A DNA stretch of 64,000 nt from Salidesulfovibrio onnuriiensis (GCF_008001235.1 NZ_CP040751.1:3227501-3291500), one strand, 5' to 3'. Positions 1 to 10,491 are shown, counted from the stretch's first letter. A program made the numbers and translations. Notes: generated by a model not told the origin, from the sequence alone.

Positions 1-64
1 CAATACGTGAGGAGTCGCCTTTTTTGCGGCAACAAAGCAGACAGGCCCTTTTCAGCAGCCTTTC

Positions 65-1489
65 CTATCCTTTGTAATAGACCTTGACCTCATTGGTATG
101 CAGATCCTCCCTGCCGGGCGTTTTCTGCCCTGCGGTAATAACCACGCTCTGGCCGGGCTGGATGCCGGACCATTGCTCCACGAAATGCTGGCACCGGGCC
201 AGATGGCTGGGCTGGTCGCGGTCCACATGGTGCGGGATCACGCCCCAGCTGAAATTGAGCAGATGCCGCGACATGGCGCGTGGAGTCAGGGCATGGATGG
301 GCGCAACCGGCCGCCGCCCGCTCACGCGCTGGGCCGTGGTGCCGGAACGGGTGTGGCAGATAAGCGCGGCTGACCGGGTCTGCTCGGCCAGCAGGCAGGC
401 GCAATAGGCCAGGGTCCGCTCGGGATCGGGCTTGCCGCCCGGCGAAAGCGGTCCCCCGCTTCGCTGCAGCCCGTACCCTTCGGCCTTGTCCGCAATACGC
501 GCCATGTAGGCCACGGCCTCCACCGGATGCTTGCCAATGGCGGTCTCCTCGGAAAGCATGACAACGTCGGCCCCGTCCAGGATGGCATTGGCCACATCCG
601 TGGTCTCGGGCCGCGTGGGCGCGGGGTTGTCCACCATGGAAATGAGCATCTGGGTGGCCACGATCACGGGCTTGTCCCTGCGGCGGCAGGCATCGATGAT
701 CTGCTTCTGCATGATGGGCAGGTCCGGCAGCGGGCATTGCACGCCCAGGTCGCCCCGGGCCACCATGAGCCCGTCCGCCACGTCCAGGATGGTTTCCAGG
801 TTGTCGTAGGCGGCCTTCTGCTCCATCTTGGCGATAATGGGCACCACCCGGCCGCACTCCTCCATGGCCCGCCGCAAGTCCACGATATCCTGCTTGGTCT
901 GCACAAAGGACATGGCGGCCGCGTCCACGCCCAGCTTGAGCGCTCCCTCCAGGTCCACGCGGTCCTTTTCGGTCAGGGCCGGGATGGAGAAAAACTTGCC
1001 GGGAAAGGCGATGCCCTTGTGGGAGGTGATCAGCCCGTTGTTGTGGGCCTTGAGCTCCACGGCGCAGGGCTTGAGCACGCTGGTGACGGTCAGTTCCACC
1101 ATGCCGTCGCTCAGGAGCACGGTGTCGCCCTTGGCGAGATCCTTCAGGATGGCCGTATCCTCGAACGGCAGGTAGAGCCGCCCGCCCTCGTGCTCCATGC
1201 GGTCGGCCTCGGGGCCGAGCACCAGCCGGTCGCCCCGGATGATATGGGCCGGAGACTTGTACAGGTCGCCGATGCGGATCTTCGGGCCGCTCAGGTCGGC
1301 CATGGCCGTGAGCGTGAGTCCCAGTTCCTTTTCCAGGCTGCGGACGTTGTCCATGACTTCGGTGAAGGAATCCGCTGAACCGTGGGAAAAATTGAGGCGG
1401 AAAATGCGCACACCCGCCTTGGCCAGGCCGCGCATGGTCTCCAGTCCGCTGGAGGCCGGTCCGAGAGTGGCAATGATTTTGGTCTTCAT
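65..1489 (-). CDS. pyk: Pyruvate kinase
   Basis: Converts phosphoenolpyruvate and ADP to pyruvate and ATP in the cytoplasm. The 474-residue product has the usual length. It opens with KIIATLGPAS, followed by RLNFSHG, GPKIRIG, the catalytic-lysine region IIAKMEQ, VARGDLG and the ATQML...EETAIGKHP active-site stretch; the C-terminal third is the regulatory domain. An upstream in-frame start would add 14 residues, but the start chosen has GGAGG just before it and begins the conserved domain. At residue 70 the motif reads GPKIR, with Lys where potassium-dependent enzymes have Glu, so potassium independence is inferred. Gene identity is certain. Confidence 0.97.
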   Translation of the reverse strand: MKTKIIATLGPASSGLETMRGLAKAGVRIFRLNFSHGSADSFTEVMDNVRSLEKELGLTLTAMADLSGPKIRIGDLYKSPAHIIRGDRLVLGPEADRMEHEGGRLYLPFEDTAILKDLAKGDTVLLSDGMVELTVTSVLKPCAVELKAHNNGLITSHKGIAFPGKFFSIPALTEKDRVDLEGALKLGVDAAAMSFVQTKQDIVDLRRAMEECGRVVPIIAKMEQKAAYDNLETILDVADGLMVARGDLGVQCPLPDLPIMQKQIIDACRRRDKPVIVATQMLISMVDNPAPTRPETTDVANAILDGADVVMLSEETAIGKHPVEAVAYMARIADKAEGYGLQRSGGPLSPGGKPDPERTLAYCACLLAEQTRSAALICHTRSGTTAQRVSGRRPVAPIHALTPRAMSRHLLNFSWGVIPHHVDRDQPSHLARCQHFVEQWSGIQPGQSVVITAGQKTPGREDLHTNEVKVYYKG

Positions 1490-1513
1490 GAAAATCCTCC
1501 GGTTATCGCTCGC

Positions 1514-1543
1514 AGGATACCGGGTTTTCACGAATTATGGCAA
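1514..1543 (-). promoter_or_regulatory. Putative sigma-70 promoter of pyk
   Basis: On the minus strand TTGCCA (1538-1543) is followed after 18 bases by TATCCT (1514-1519). This would start transcription about 18 bases before pyk. It lies in the short gap between the LysR gene and pyk, so pyk could be transcribed on its own. Seen by eye only. Confidence 0.45.
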
Positions 1544-1553
1544 GGCGAATCCG

Positions 1554-2480
1554 TCACGATCCGGTTCCGTTCAGGAAAATGTCGCCCGCGCGGCGTTCGC
1601 AGAAATTCAGGAAGGCGCGCACTGCAGGGAAGAGATCCCGCTCGGAATGATAGGTCAGGTAGAATTCCCGCTTCCAGACCAGGTCCTGGACGTCCAGGAC
1701 GACCAGCTGGCCCCGGTCGATATAGGGCTGGGCAACGAACCTGGAGGTGGTGGAGACCCCCACCCCGGCCAGGACACATTCCAGGGCCGCGCTGGTGCTG
1801 TCCACCCAGGCGCGGACATTGAGCTCCTGCAGCGAAAGCTTGCCCTGCACGGCCTCCTCGAAGGCCTTGCGGGTGCCGGAGCCCTTTTCGCGCATGACCC
1901 AGGGCAGCTGCTCGAGGTCCGCGATTTTCCACGGCCCCTTGAACCCGTTGAGATGGTTGTTGAACTGCACGGGGGCAACCACCACCATGTCGTCCTGGAG
2001 AATCAGGGAGGAAGCAAGACCCGGCAGGTCGGGCTTGCGACCCACCAGCCCCATGATCAGGTCGCCGTTGTAGACCTTGTTCAGCACCTGGGCAGAGTCG
2101 CCCACAGTCAGGGAAAAGCGAACGTCCGGGTGCATCTGGCAAAAGGCGGCCATAAGCCGGGGCATCATGTGGTTGGCGGGGATGGTGCTGCCGCCCACGT
2201 TCAGATCGCCGATGACCTTGTCCCGCAGCAGCAGGATTTCGGTCTGCACCCGCTCCAGGTTCTCGAAGACCCTGCTGGCACTGGTGTAGAGGATCTCAGC
2301 GGCCTGGGTCGGAACGATGCGCCGCCCCAGACGATCGAAGAGCAGAACGTCCAGTTCGTCTTCCAGAAAGGAAATATGCGAGCTGATGGTGGGCTGGGAA
2401 AGAAACAGTTCCTTGCCTGCCTTGGAGAAACTGCGCAATTCATAGACCTTACAAAACGCTTCGAGCTTTCTGATATCCAT
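1554..2480 (-). CDS. LysR-family transcriptional regulator
   Basis: A 308-residue DNA-binding regulator. Residues 1-60 form the winged helix-turn-helix (MDIRKLEAF, then SFSKAGKELFLSQPTISSHI and a FDRLGRR stretch) and residues about 90-300 form the periplasmic-binding-protein-like effector domain. A longer frame would add 25 residues with no conservation; MDIRKLEAF is the family's normal start. It lies after the terminator of the ribosomal cluster and just before pyk on the same strand. Related proteins in sulfate reducers are sometimes annotated as selenium-associated regulators, but nothing here confirms that, and the effector and targets are unknown. Confidence 0.9.
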   Translation of the reverse strand: MDIRKLEAFCKVYELRSFSKAGKELFLSQPTISSHISFLEDELDVLLFDRLGRRIVPTQAAEILYTSASRVFENLERVQTEILLLRDKVIGDLNVGGSTIPANHMMPRLMAAFCQMHPDVRFSLTVGDSAQVLNKVYNGDLIMGLVGRKPDLPGLASSLILQDDMVVVAPVQFNNHLNGFKGPWKIADLEQLPWVMREKGSGTRKAFEEAVQGKLSLQELNVRAWVDSTSAALECVLAGVGVSTTSRFVAQPYIDRGQLVVLDVQDLVWKREFYLTYHSERDLFPAVRAFLNFCERRAGDIFLNGTGS

Positions 2481-2497
2481 TTCAGTCGATCCTATTG

Positions 2498-2512
2498 ATA
2501 GAAATTTTCGAT
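2498..2512. promoter_or_regulatory. Dyad upstream of the LysR gene, possible autoregulatory operator
   Basis: ATAGAAATTTTCGAT is a near-perfect dyad with core GAAA-T-TTTC, 18 bases before the LysR start. LysR proteins often bind AT-rich dyads at their own promoters. No good promoter was seen beside it. Confidence 0.3.
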
Positions 2513-2521
2513 ACCAAAACA

Positions 2522-2552
2522 CAAAAAGAAGGCAGGCGCAAGGCCTGCCTTC
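2522..2552 (-). terminator. Intrinsic terminator after rplQ
   Basis: A perfect 10-bp stem (2528-2537 with 2543-2552, five-base loop) is followed on the minus strand by TTTTT. It lies 27 bases past the rplQ stop and closes the S10-spc-alpha cluster before the LysR gene. Confidence 0.9.
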
Positions 2553-2578
2553 CATAAGAAACCGAATTTGTCTTCAGA

Positions 2579-3122
2579 TTATTCTTCAGACTTTTCAGCG
2601 GATTCCTCGGCGGGCTTTTCCTCGCCTTCATCCTTTTTGGCGGCTGCCTTCTTGGGAGCGGCTTTCTTGGCGGGCTTTTCAGCCTTTTCCTCAGCCTTGG
2701 CTTCCTTCTTGGGGGCTGCCTTCTTGGCGGGCTTTGCTTCCTCGGCCTTGGGCTCTTCAGCCTTGGCTTCACCGGCAAGCTTGGTCAGCTCGATGATCAC
2801 CATGGGAGCTGCGTCGCCCTTGCGGGGGCTGGACAGCTTGATGATGCGGGTGTATCCGCCGGTTCCGCCTTCAAAGCGGGGACCGATTTCATCGAACAGA
2901 CGCTGGACCATCTGGTGGCTGCCAAGAATCTTGTAAGCCTGACGACGGGCGTGCAGGTCGTTCTTGAGGGCCATGGTGATCAGGCGGTCAACGATCTTCC
3001 GCAGTTCTTTAGCCTTGGCTTCAGTGGTACGGATGGATTCGTAGGTCAGCAGTGCCTTGGCCATATTCCTGAACATGGCCTTACGGTGAGACGCACTCCG
3101 GTTGAGCTTTCTTCCAGACTTC

Positions 3123-3133
<11 letters not shown>
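2579..3133 (-). CDS. rplQ: 50S ribosomal protein L17 with a long basic/acidic C-terminal tail
   Basis: Large-subunit protein near the peptide exit tunnel. Residues 1 to about 117 are canonical L17: [20 protein letters not shown], then [16 protein letters not shown] and a core ending in [15 protein letters not shown]. About 65 further residues are built almost only of Lys, Ala, Glu and Pro, with [10 protein letters not shown] repeated twice, giving 184 in all against roughly 120 usual. The tail is in frame and ends at a normal stop ahead of the terminator, so a frameshift is unlikely. The start overlaps the rpoA end by 11 bases. It is the last gene of the alpha operon. Confidence 0.96.
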
Positions 3134-4163
<1,030 letters not shown>

Positions 4164-4177
4164 GCAGTGCACCTATA

Positions 4178-4804
4178 CTATTTTGAATACAATTCGACGA
4201 TGAGCTGCTCGTTGATCGGGAACTGAATGTCTTCCCGACGGGGCAGGGCCTTGACCATGCCCTTGAAGTTGGCACCGTCGGATTCGAGCCACTCGGGGCA
4301 ACCGCGGCGAGCAATGACTTCCTGGGCTTCGGTGATCACGGGAATCTTCCTGCTTTCCTCACGAACCTCGATGACATCGCCGGGCTTGACCTGCATGGAC
4401 GGAATGTTCACGCGGCGGCCGTTCATGACGAAGATACCGTGGCGCACCAGCTGGCGAGCCTGGTCGCGGGAGTTCGCGAAACCAAGACGGTAGATCACGT
4501 TGTCGAGGCGGCGCTCGAGCAGGAACAGCAGGTTGTGACCGGTCACGCCCTTCATGCCGTCGGCACGATGGTAGTACAGGCGGAACTGGCCTTCCAGCAC
4601 GCCGTACATGCGGCGGACCTTCTGCTTTTCACGAAGCTGGATGGCGTAGTCGCTCATCTTGCGGCGCATACGACCGGACGGGCCAGGAGCGTAAGGACGC
4701 TTTTCGTAGGCGCACTTGTCGGTGTAACAGCGATCGCCCTTGAGGAACAGTTTCTGACCCTCGCGGCGGCACAGTTTGCACTTGGCTTTAGTATATCTTG
4801 CCAC
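4178..4804 (-). CDS. rpsD: 30S ribosomal protein S4
   Basis: A primary 16S rRNA-binding assembly protein and, in E. coli, the translational repressor of the alpha operon. The 208-residue product has the S4 RNA-binding domain (about residues 95-160, with [12 protein letters not shown] and RQLVRHG). The N-terminus keeps four cysteines, CKLC then C-x4-C (RCYTDKC), so this is the zinc-binding form. Its own control of the operon is inferred from E. coli only. Confidence 0.97.
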   Translation of the reverse strand: MARYTKAKCKLCRREGQKLFLKGDRCYTDKCAYEKRPYAPGPSGRMRRKMSDYAIQLREKQKVRRMYGVLEGQFRLYYHRADGMKGVTGHNLLFLLERRLDNVIYRLGFANSRDQARQLVRHGIFVMNGRRVNIPSMQVKPGDVIEVREESRKIPVITEAQEVIARRGCPEWLESDGANFKGMVKALPRREDIQFPINEQLIVELYSK

Positions 4805-4816
4805 TTTAAATCTCCT

Positions 4817-5200
4817 TTAAACCCTGCGGCGTTTCGGCGGACGGCAACCGTTGTGCGGGATCGGGGTCACGTCACGAATGAAGGTTACCTTGAAACCGGC
4901 GGCGCTGATGGCACGCATGGCGGCTTCACGGCCGGAACCGGGGCCTTTCACCACGATGCCGACAGTGCGCATGCCGTGGTCCTGAGCGGTACGGGCAGCG
5001 TTTTCAGCGGCGATCTGGGCTGCGAACGGAGTGGACTTGCGGGAGCCCTTGAAGGCTGCACCGGCACTTGCCCAGCTCACAACGTTCCCTTTCGGATCGG
5101 TGAAAGTGATAATGGTATTGTTGAACGTGGCCTGGATGTGGGCGACGCCAACAGGAATGTTCTTTTTCTCTTTCTTCTTAGTACGGCGGGGTCTAGCCAT
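4817..5200 (-). CDS. rpsK: 30S ribosomal protein S11
   Basis: Platform protein of the small subunit that helps hold mRNA at the E site. The 127-residue protein has typical features: [11 protein letters not shown] near the N-terminus, [10 protein letters not shown], and the C-terminal [18 protein letters not shown]. It lies between rpsM and rpsD; the 96-base gap to rpsM is longer than most gaps in this cluster. Confidence 0.97.
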   Translation of the reverse strand: MARPRRTKKKEKKNIPVGVAHIQATFNNTIITFTDPKGNVVSWASAGAAFKGSRKSTPFAAQIAAENAARTAQDHGMRTVGIVVKGPGSGREAAMRAISAAGFKVTFIRDVTPIPHNGCRPPKRRRV

Positions 5201-5296
5201 TGCCGGACACTCCCTTTAAAATATTTCCGTTAAGAGTAAAGCGGCAGCCTACTGCGAGGCCCCCGGCTTTCTCAATTATTATCGAACACTCAAGCG

Positions 5297-5671
5297 CTAT
5301 TTTTTCTTCTTGCCGCCGACAACCGAACGACGCGGGCCCTTGCGGGTACGTGCGTTGGTGTGGGTCCGCTGACCATGGCAGGGAAGACCACGACGATGGC
5401 GCAGGCCGCGGTAGCAGCCGATGTCCATCAAACGCTTGATGTTGGTGATCACTTCGCGGCGGAGGTCACCCTCAACCTTGTAGCTCTGTTCCAATTCATT
5501 ACGGATGGCGTTGACTTCCTCGTTGGTGAGGTCGTCGGAGCTTTTCTGCCAATCCACATTGACTTTGGACAGGATTTCCAGGGCCGAGGTGGGGCCGACA
5601 CCATAAATATACGTCAGCGCAATGTCGATGCGCTTGTTTCTCGGCAGATCTACACCAGCAATACGTGCCAC
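5297..5671 (-). CDS. rpsM: 30S ribosomal protein S13
   Basis: Head protein of the small subunit that bridges to the large subunit and contacts P-site tRNA. The 124 residues start [24 protein letters not shown] and carry the [19 protein letters not shown] signature followed by a lysine-rich tail. It lies 12 bases after rpmJ and starts the alpha part of the cluster. Confidence 0.97.
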   Translation of the reverse strand: MARIAGVDLPRNKRIDIALTYIYGVGPTSALEILSKVNVDWQKSSDDLTNEEVNAIRNELEQSYKVEGDLRREVITNIKRLMDIGCYRGLRHRRGLPCHGQRTHTNARTRKGPRRSVVGGKKKK

Positions 5672-5683
5672 TGCTTTTCCCCT

Positions 5684-5797
5684 TTATCCTTGACGCTGCT
5701 TGTGCCTGGGGTTCTCGCAGATCACCCGCAGGACGCCGCCGCGCCTAATAATTTTGCACTTAGAACACATTTTCTTAACAGAAGGCCTGACTTTCAT
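5684..5797 (-). CDS. rpmJ: 50S ribosomal protein L36
   Basis: A 37-codon gene, [19 protein letters not shown] to the end [10 protein letters not shown]. It keeps the zinc ligands of the C+ form: Cys-x2-Cys, Cys-x12 later, and a His. It sits between map and rpsM; infA, often found just upstream, is absent, and the 119 bases between map and rpmJ contain no alternative gene. Confidence 0.95.
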   Translation of the reverse strand: MKVRPSVKKMCSKCKIIRRGGVLRVICENPRHKQRQG

Positions 5798-5916
5798 GTC
5801 AAACTCCCAATCAATAGCGTATCGCCAGAACCCGCCATTGGGTCTGGCCGTCAAATCGAAGCTGCATCTTTTACAGCAGTTTCGTCAAAAGAGCAAGTCT
5901 TTAAAGTTTACCCGCC

Positions 5917-6687
5917 CTACTCGGACAAACTGAGTATTACCGGTCCATTGGACGTGACCGCAATGGTGTGCTCGAAATGAGCGGACAGTTTCCTGTCCTT
6001 GGTCACCGCAGTCCACTTGTCCTCCAGGACTTCCACTTCGTGACTCCCGAGGGTGACCATGGGTTCGATGGCCAGAACCATCCCCGCCTTGAGCGGCACC
6101 CCGGGCATGCCCCTGGGAACGAAGTTCGGTATCTCCGGCTTTTCATGAAGCCGGGCGCCAATGCCGTGTCCGACGAACCGCCGGACAATGCCGAAGCCGA
6201 ATCCCTCTACGTATTCCTGAATTGCCGCGGAAATATCGTACAGGTTGTTTCCGGGTGTGGCTTCAGCGATTCCCTGGTACAACGCCTCACGGGTTACATC
6301 CATGAGTTTCTGGGCCTCTTGCGAGACCTTGCCAACGGCGTAGGTCCTTGCGGAGTCACCAAAGAATCCTTCGTACACGACTCCCATGTCAAAACTGACA
6401 ATATCCCCTTCGGCGAGGAAGCGCGTCTCCGAGGGAAAGCCATGTACTATTTCATCATTCACGGAGCAACACAAGGCGTAGGGAAAGCCCTGGTACCCCA
6501 AAAATGCAGGCCGGACCCCGTACTCGTCGCACCGGGCTCGGCAAATTTTCTCGAATTCCATGGTGGGCACGCCCGGTCGGACGTGTTCGCCCAGTTCATC
6601 GAGAATTGTTGCTACAATTCGATTGGCCTCACGCATGAGGCCAATCTCTTTTTCATTCTTGAGGAATACTCCTCTGAACTTTTTCAA
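5917..6687 (-). CDS. map: Methionine aminopeptidase, type I
   Basis: Removes the initiator methionine from nascent proteins using two metal ions. The 256-residue protein shows the expected ligand motifs: FDMGVVYEGFFGDSARTY (two Asp), FVGHGIGARLHEKP (His), MVLAIEPMV and HFEHTIAV (Glu and His region). It starts two bases after secY ends, so the two are translated together. There is no N-terminal zinc-finger extension. Confidence 0.96.
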   Translation of the reverse strand: MKKFRGVFLKNEKEIGLMREANRIVATILDELGEHVRPGVPTMEFEKICRARCDEYGVRPAFLGYQGFPYALCCSVNDEIVHGFPSETRFLAEGDIVSFDMGVVYEGFFGDSARTYAVGKVSQEAQKLMDVTREALYQGIAEATPGNNLYDISAAIQEYVEGFGFGIVRRFVGHGIGARLHEKPEIPNFVPRGMPGVPLKAGMVLAIEPMVTLGSHEVEVLEDKWTAVTKDRKLSAHFEHTIAVTSNGPVILSLSE

Positions 6688-6689
6688 GG

Positions 6690-8006
6690 CTAACGCCTTC
6701 CCTTGATCTTTCCGGCTTTACCCATCAGTCCTTCGTACTGACGGGAGATCAGGTACGACTCGATCTGTCCCATGAAGTCCATGCCCACACCCACCACGAT
6801 CAGCAACGAGGTGCCGCCGAAGTAGAACGGCACGTTGAAGTTGGAGATCAGCAGCATGGGCAATACGCAGACAGCGGAAACGTAGAATGCGCCGTACAGG
6901 GTAATGCGGGCCAGGACGCGGTCGATGTATTCGCGGGTCTTGGCGCCTGGGCGGATGCCGGGAATGAAACCGCCCTGCTTCTGAATATTCTCGGAGATGC
7001 CTTTGGGGTCAAAGACGATCGCCGTATAGAAGTAGCAGAAGAAAATAATAATTCCAACAAAAAGAATGTTGTAGATCACCGAGCTGGGATTCATGTACCC
7101 GCTCAGGTTCTGCAGCCACTCCACGCTGGAGAACTGGGCCATGGTGGCCGGGAACATCAGGATGGAGGATGCGAAGATGGGCGGAATGACACCGGCGGTG
7201 TTGATCCGCAGGGGCAGATGAGTGGTCTGCCCGCCGAACATCTTGCGTCCCATCTGACGCTTGGCATAGTGAATGGGAATGCGGCGCTGGCCGCGTTCCA
7301 TGAACACGATGAATGCCAAGGTGGCGACCATGACGATGCCGATGATGATCAGCATGAACAGGGACATTTCCCCGACCGTCATCAAACGAGTGGTGTTCAT
7401 GACGGCCGTGGGAAGACCGGCAACGATACCTCCAAAGATAATCAAGGAGATACCGTTGCCGATTCCCTTTTCGGTCATTTGTTCGCCAAGCCACATGAGG
7501 AAGCAGGTTCCCGTGGTCAGGGTAATGACGGTCATGAGCTTGAAGCCCAGGCCCGTGTGCAAGACCACCGGCGCACCGGTGGGACTGCTCATTCCTTCCA
7601 GGCCCGCCGCGATGGCGAAGCCCTGAATGAGGCAGATAAGCACGGTTCCATAGCGGGTGTACTGAGTGATCTTCTTACGTCCCGCTTCACCCTCCTCCTT
7701 TTGCAGGCGCTTCAGCTCGGGGCTGACAACGGTAAGCAGCTGGATGATGATGGATGCGGAGATGTAGGGCATGATACCCAGTGCAAAGATGGACAGATTT
7801 TTCAGTCCACCACCCGAGAACATGTCAAAGAGCCCGAACAGGGTGTTCTGGGCGCTTGCGAAGAATTCCGCAAGAGCGCCACTATCGACGCCGGGAACAG
7901 GAATGTGAATTCCAAGCCTGTAAACAGCGAGCAGTGCGAACGTCCAGAGCAGTTTTTTCTTCAGCTCTGGCAGCCGGGCGATATTTTCGACTCCTGACAA
8001 TGCCAC
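6690..8006 (-). CDS. secY: Protein translocase subunit SecY
   Basis: Channel-forming subunit of the SecYEG inner-membrane translocon. The 438 residues show about ten hydrophobic segments, the plug region after helix 1, the QGFAIAAGLE stretch, and the cytoplasmic loop PGIRPGAKTREYIDRVL. SecE is also in this window (31744-31995). It is in its standard place after rplO and before map in the spc cluster. Confidence 0.97.
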   Translation of the reverse strand: MALSGVENIARLPELKKKLLWTFALLAVYRLGIHIPVPGVDSGALAEFFASAQNTLFGLFDMFSGGGLKNLSIFALGIMPYISASIIIQLLTVVSPELKRLQKEEGEAGRKKITQYTRYGTVLICLIQGFAIAAGLEGMSSPTGAPVVLHTGLGFKLMTVITLTTGTCFLMWLGEQMTEKGIGNGISLIIFGGIVAGLPTAVMNTTRLMTVGEMSLFMLIIIGIVMVATLAFIVFMERGQRRIPIHYAKRQMGRKMFGGQTTHLPLRINTAGVIPPIFASSILMFPATMAQFSSVEWLQNLSGYMNPSSVIYNILFVGIIIFFCYFYTAIVFDPKGISENIQKQGGFIPGIRPGAKTREYIDRVLARITLYGAFYVSAVCVLPMLLISNFNVPFYFGGTSLLIVVGVGMDFMGQIESYLISRQYEGLMGKAGKIKGRR

Positions 8007-8032
8007 GTTAACCCTTCCAATATAGTTGTAGC

Positions 8033-8479
8033 TTAGCCTTCAATGGCCTTGGCGGTACCGCCGGCCTTCTGAATCTTGTCGGCAGCGGATGCGCTGAAGC
8101 GGTGTGCTTCAACGGTCACGGCCTTGGTCACTTCGCCGACGCCCAGCACTTTGACTGCTGCGCCCTTGGCGACGATACCGCGTTCGATCATGTCGGCGAG
8201 AGTGATCTCGTCCTTGCCTTCGAACATGGCGACCAAGCGGCCGATGTTGACCGCTGCATATTCCTCGCGGAAGCGGTTCTTGAAGCCGCGCTTGGGCAGA
8301 CGGCGTGCCAGAGGCATCTGGCCGCCTTCAAAGCCGGGGCGAACACCACCGCCGGAGCGGGCGTTCTGGCCCTTGTGGCCCTTGCCGGAGGTCTTGCCCC
8401 AGCCGGAACCGGAGCCACGGCCTACGCGCTTGCGCTGCTTGTACTCTTCCGGGAACGGATACAGTTCGTGCAACCTCAT
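8033..8479 (-). CDS. rplO: 50S ribosomal protein L15
   Basis: Late-assembly large-subunit protein. The 148 residues begin [22 protein letters not shown] and contain the glycine-rich [20 protein letters not shown] extension typical of the N-terminal arm, then [11 protein letters not shown]. Its start codon overlaps the rpmD stop in an ATGA arrangement, so the two are translationally coupled. Confidence 0.96.
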   Translation of the reverse strand: MRLHELYPFPEEYKQRKRVGRGSGSGWGKTSGKGHKGQNARSGGGVRPGFEGGQMPLARRLPKRGFKNRFREEYAAVNIGRLVAMFEGKDEITLADMIERGIVAKGAAVKVLGVGEVTKAVTVEAHRFSASAADKIQKAGGTAKAIEG

Positions 8480-8649
8480 GATTCCGTTACCTCCACCAGG
8501 TGTTTCACTTTATTGATCATGCCGCGGATTTCCGGGCGGTCCTCAAAGGACTTTTCCTGGCGGATCTTGCGCAGGCCCAGAGCTTCCAGGGTCTTCACCT
8601 GGTTGGGCTTGCACGCGATCTTGCTCTTGATAAGTTTTACCTTCAACAT
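8476..8649 (-). CDS. rpmD: 50S ribosomal protein L30
   Basis: A 57-residue protein, [17 protein letters not shown] through [12 protein letters not shown] to a short acidic end, matching the small bacterial L30 fold. The reading frame extends 30 codons further upstream, but that part overlaps rpsE and is not conserved. The start chosen has AAGGAG before it. Overlaps rplO by four bases. Confidence 0.95.
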   Translation of the reverse strand: MLKVKLIKSKIACKPNQVKTLEALGLRKIRQEKSFEDRPEIRGMINKVKHLVEVTES

Positions 8650-8659
8650 ACCGGACTCC

Positions 8660-9154
8660 TTACTTACGCGGCGTGGAAACCGGCTTGCCGCGCAGGGCGG
8701 ACACTTCATCGGCGCTCCGCAGGGAAGCGAGACCGGCAATGGTGGCGCGCAGCACGTTATGCGGGTTGTTGGTGCCGATGGCCTTGGTCAGGATGTCCCT
8801 GACGCCCACGGCTTCCATGACCGCACGCACCAGGCCGCCGGCGATGATACCGGTACCCTGGGAAGCGGGCTTGAGCATGACGCGGCCCGCACCGAAACGG
8901 CCGAGAACCTCGTAAGGCAGGGTGCCGTCCAGCAGGGGGATGTCGATCATGTCCTTCTTGGCACTTTCGGAAGCCTTGCGAATTGCTTCGGGGACTTCGT
9001 TAGCCTTGCCCAGGCCGTAGCCGACCTTGCCGTTGCCGTCGCCGACGACGACGAGGCAGCTGAAGCTGAAGCGACGACCGCCCTTGACAACCTTTGCAAC
9101 GCGGTTGAGGTAGACGATTTTCTCGATCAGTCCAGATTCGTTTTGTTCCATCAT
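8660..9154 (-). CDS. rpsE: 30S ribosomal protein S5
   Basis: Small-subunit protein at the mRNA entry site that influences decoding accuracy. The 164 residues hold the double-stranded-RNA-binding-like N-terminal domain ([18 protein letters not shown] and [12 protein letters not shown]) and the C-terminal domain ([18 protein letters not shown]). Two adjacent ATG codons are possible starts; GAGGG lies eight bases before the first. Confidence 0.96.
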   Translation of the reverse strand: MMEQNESGLIEKIVYLNRVAKVVKGGRRFSFSCLVVVGDGNGKVGYGLGKANEVPEAIRKASESAKKDMIDIPLLDGTLPYEVLGRFGAGRVMLKPASQGTGIIAGGLVRAVMEAVGVRDILTKAIGTNNPHNVLRATIAGLASLRSADEVSALRGKPVSTPRK

Positions 9155-9166
9155 GATACTAACCCT

Positions 9167-9526
9167 CTAGAATTTGAGGCCGCCCTCGCGAGCGCCGTCG
9201 GCAAGAGCCTTGATTTTACCGTGATAGATGTACCCGTTGCGGTCGAAAACCACGGATTCGATCTTCTGCTCAAGGGCCTTGGCCGCGATTTCCTTGCCGA
9301 CCTTTGCGGCGGATTCGCGGTTGGGCTTGAGGGCCTCACCATCCTTGGCCATGAGCTGCGTGGAAGCAGTGGCCAGGGTTTTGCCGTTATTATCGTCGAC
9401 CAGCTGGGCGTAGAGGTGCTTGTTGGAGCGGAAAACGACCAGCCTGGGACGCTCGGCGGTACCGGAAATTCTCTTCCGGATACGGATCTTCCTGCGGCGT
9501 CTTGCCTGTTCTTTGGTCATAGCCAT
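9167..9526 (-). CDS. rplR: 50S ribosomal protein L18
   Basis: Binds 5S rRNA with L5 and L25. The 119-residue protein has the arginine-rich N-terminus ([15 protein letters not shown]), [16 protein letters not shown] and the C-terminal [25 protein letters not shown], all typical. An internal ATG two codons in is an equally possible start. It is in standard order between rplF and rpsE. Confidence 0.96.
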   Translation of the reverse strand: MAMTKEQARRRRKIRIRKRISGTAERPRLVVFRSNKHLYAQLVDDNNGKTLATASTQLMAKDGEALKPNRESAAKVGKEIAAKALEQKIESVVFDRNGYIYHGKIKALADGAREGGLKF

Positions 9527-9541
9527 ATCGTTACCCTACCC

Positions 9542-10078
9542 CTACGCCTTACCGGCCTTACCGGCTTTGCGCTTGATGGTTTCGTCAATGTACTTGATGC
9601 CCTTGCCCTTGTAAGGCTCGGGCGGACGCACGCGGCGGATCTGGGCTGCCACCTCACCGACCAACTGCTTGTCGATGCCGGAGATGAACAGCTTGCTGCC
9701 TTCGGCGCGGGCTTCCAGTTCCTTGGGCAGGTCGTACTCCACGGGATGGGAGTAGCCCACGTTCAGAACAATCTTTTTGCCCTGTACAGAGACTTTGTAA
9801 CCGACGCCAATCACTTCCAGGCCCCGTTCAAAGCCCTTGGTGACACCCTCGACGCAGTTGGCCAGCAGGGTACGGCGCAGGCCATGCTGGGCGCGGGCCA
9901 GACGGGATTCGTCTGCGCGCTTGACCATGACCTGGTTGTCCACGATTTCATATTCGACCTTCGGGTGAACGGGAGTGGCCAGGGAGCCCTTGGGGCCTTT
10001 CACCTGAACTTCCTCAGCGCCGACTTTGACTTCGACGCCCGAAGGGATTTCAATCGGTTGTTTACCTATTCTAGACAT
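9542..10078 (-). CDS. rplF: 50S ribosomal protein L6
   Basis: Large-subunit protein near the factor-binding region. The 178 residues form the two repeated domains of L6: MSRIGKQPIEIPSGVEV and VKGPKGSL at the start, and the C-terminal signature RRVRPPEPYKGKGIKY. Close spacing to rpsH upstream and rplR downstream fits a single transcript. Confidence 0.96.
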   Translation of the reverse strand: MSRIGKQPIEIPSGVEVKVGAEEVQVKGPKGSLATPVHPKVEYEIVDNQVMVKRADESRLARAQHGLRRTLLANCVEGVTKGFERGLEVIGVGYKVSVQGKKIVLNVGYSHPVEYDLPKELEARAEGSKLFISGIDKQLVGEVAAQIRRVRPPEPYKGKGIKYIDETIKRKAGKAGKA

Positions 10079-10090
10079 TTTAAACCTCGG

Positions 10091-10474
10091 TTACCAAATT
10101 TCGCAGAGGATTTCGCCGCCCACGCGCTTGTCATGGGCAACGGTGCCCTCGAGCACACCGTTGGAGGTGGAAAGGATGCAGATACCGATACCGTTCTGCA
10201 CCCGGGGGATGTCATGGACGCCGACATACATGCGGCGGCCAGGCTTAGACACCTTCTTCAAGCCGGAGATAACCGGCTTGCCAGCGGCATACTTCAGGGC
10301 AATTGCGATTTCCTCGCCTTCGACTTTGTAATCTTCGATGTAGCCTTCCGCCTTCAGGATGTCCGCGATGGCGACCTTCATCTTGGAGGTCGGCACCTTG
10401 ACATCCGTGTGGAACGCCTGGAGGGCGTTCCGGATGCGGGCAAGCATATCGGCAATGGGATCAACAACAGCCAT
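10091..10474 (-). CDS. rpsH: 30S ribosomal protein S8
   Basis: Primary 16S rRNA-binding protein; in E. coli it represses translation of the spc operon at the rplE start. The 127 residues begin [17 protein letters not shown] and end with the [26 protein letters not shown] region that carries the RNA-binding signature. Whether S8 feedback acts here cannot be told from the sequence. Confidence 0.96.
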   Translation of the reverse strand: MAVVDPIADMLARIRNALQAFHTDVKVPTSKMKVAIADILKAEGYIEDYKVEGEEIAIALKYAAGKPVISGLKKVSKPGRRMYVGVHDIPRVQNGIGICILSTSNGVLEGTVAHDKRVGGEILCEIW

Positions 10475-10491
10475 TGTATTCTCCTTAAATA

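Noticed and set aside
1..64. A possible terminator after pyk near the left edge.
   Set aside because: The short GCC...GGC pairing around TTTTTT is too weak and the window ends too soon to judge.
5798..5916. Possible infA between map and rpmJ, as in many spc clusters.
   Set aside because: The gap is only 119 bases, too short for infA, and neither strand gives an IF-1-like product.
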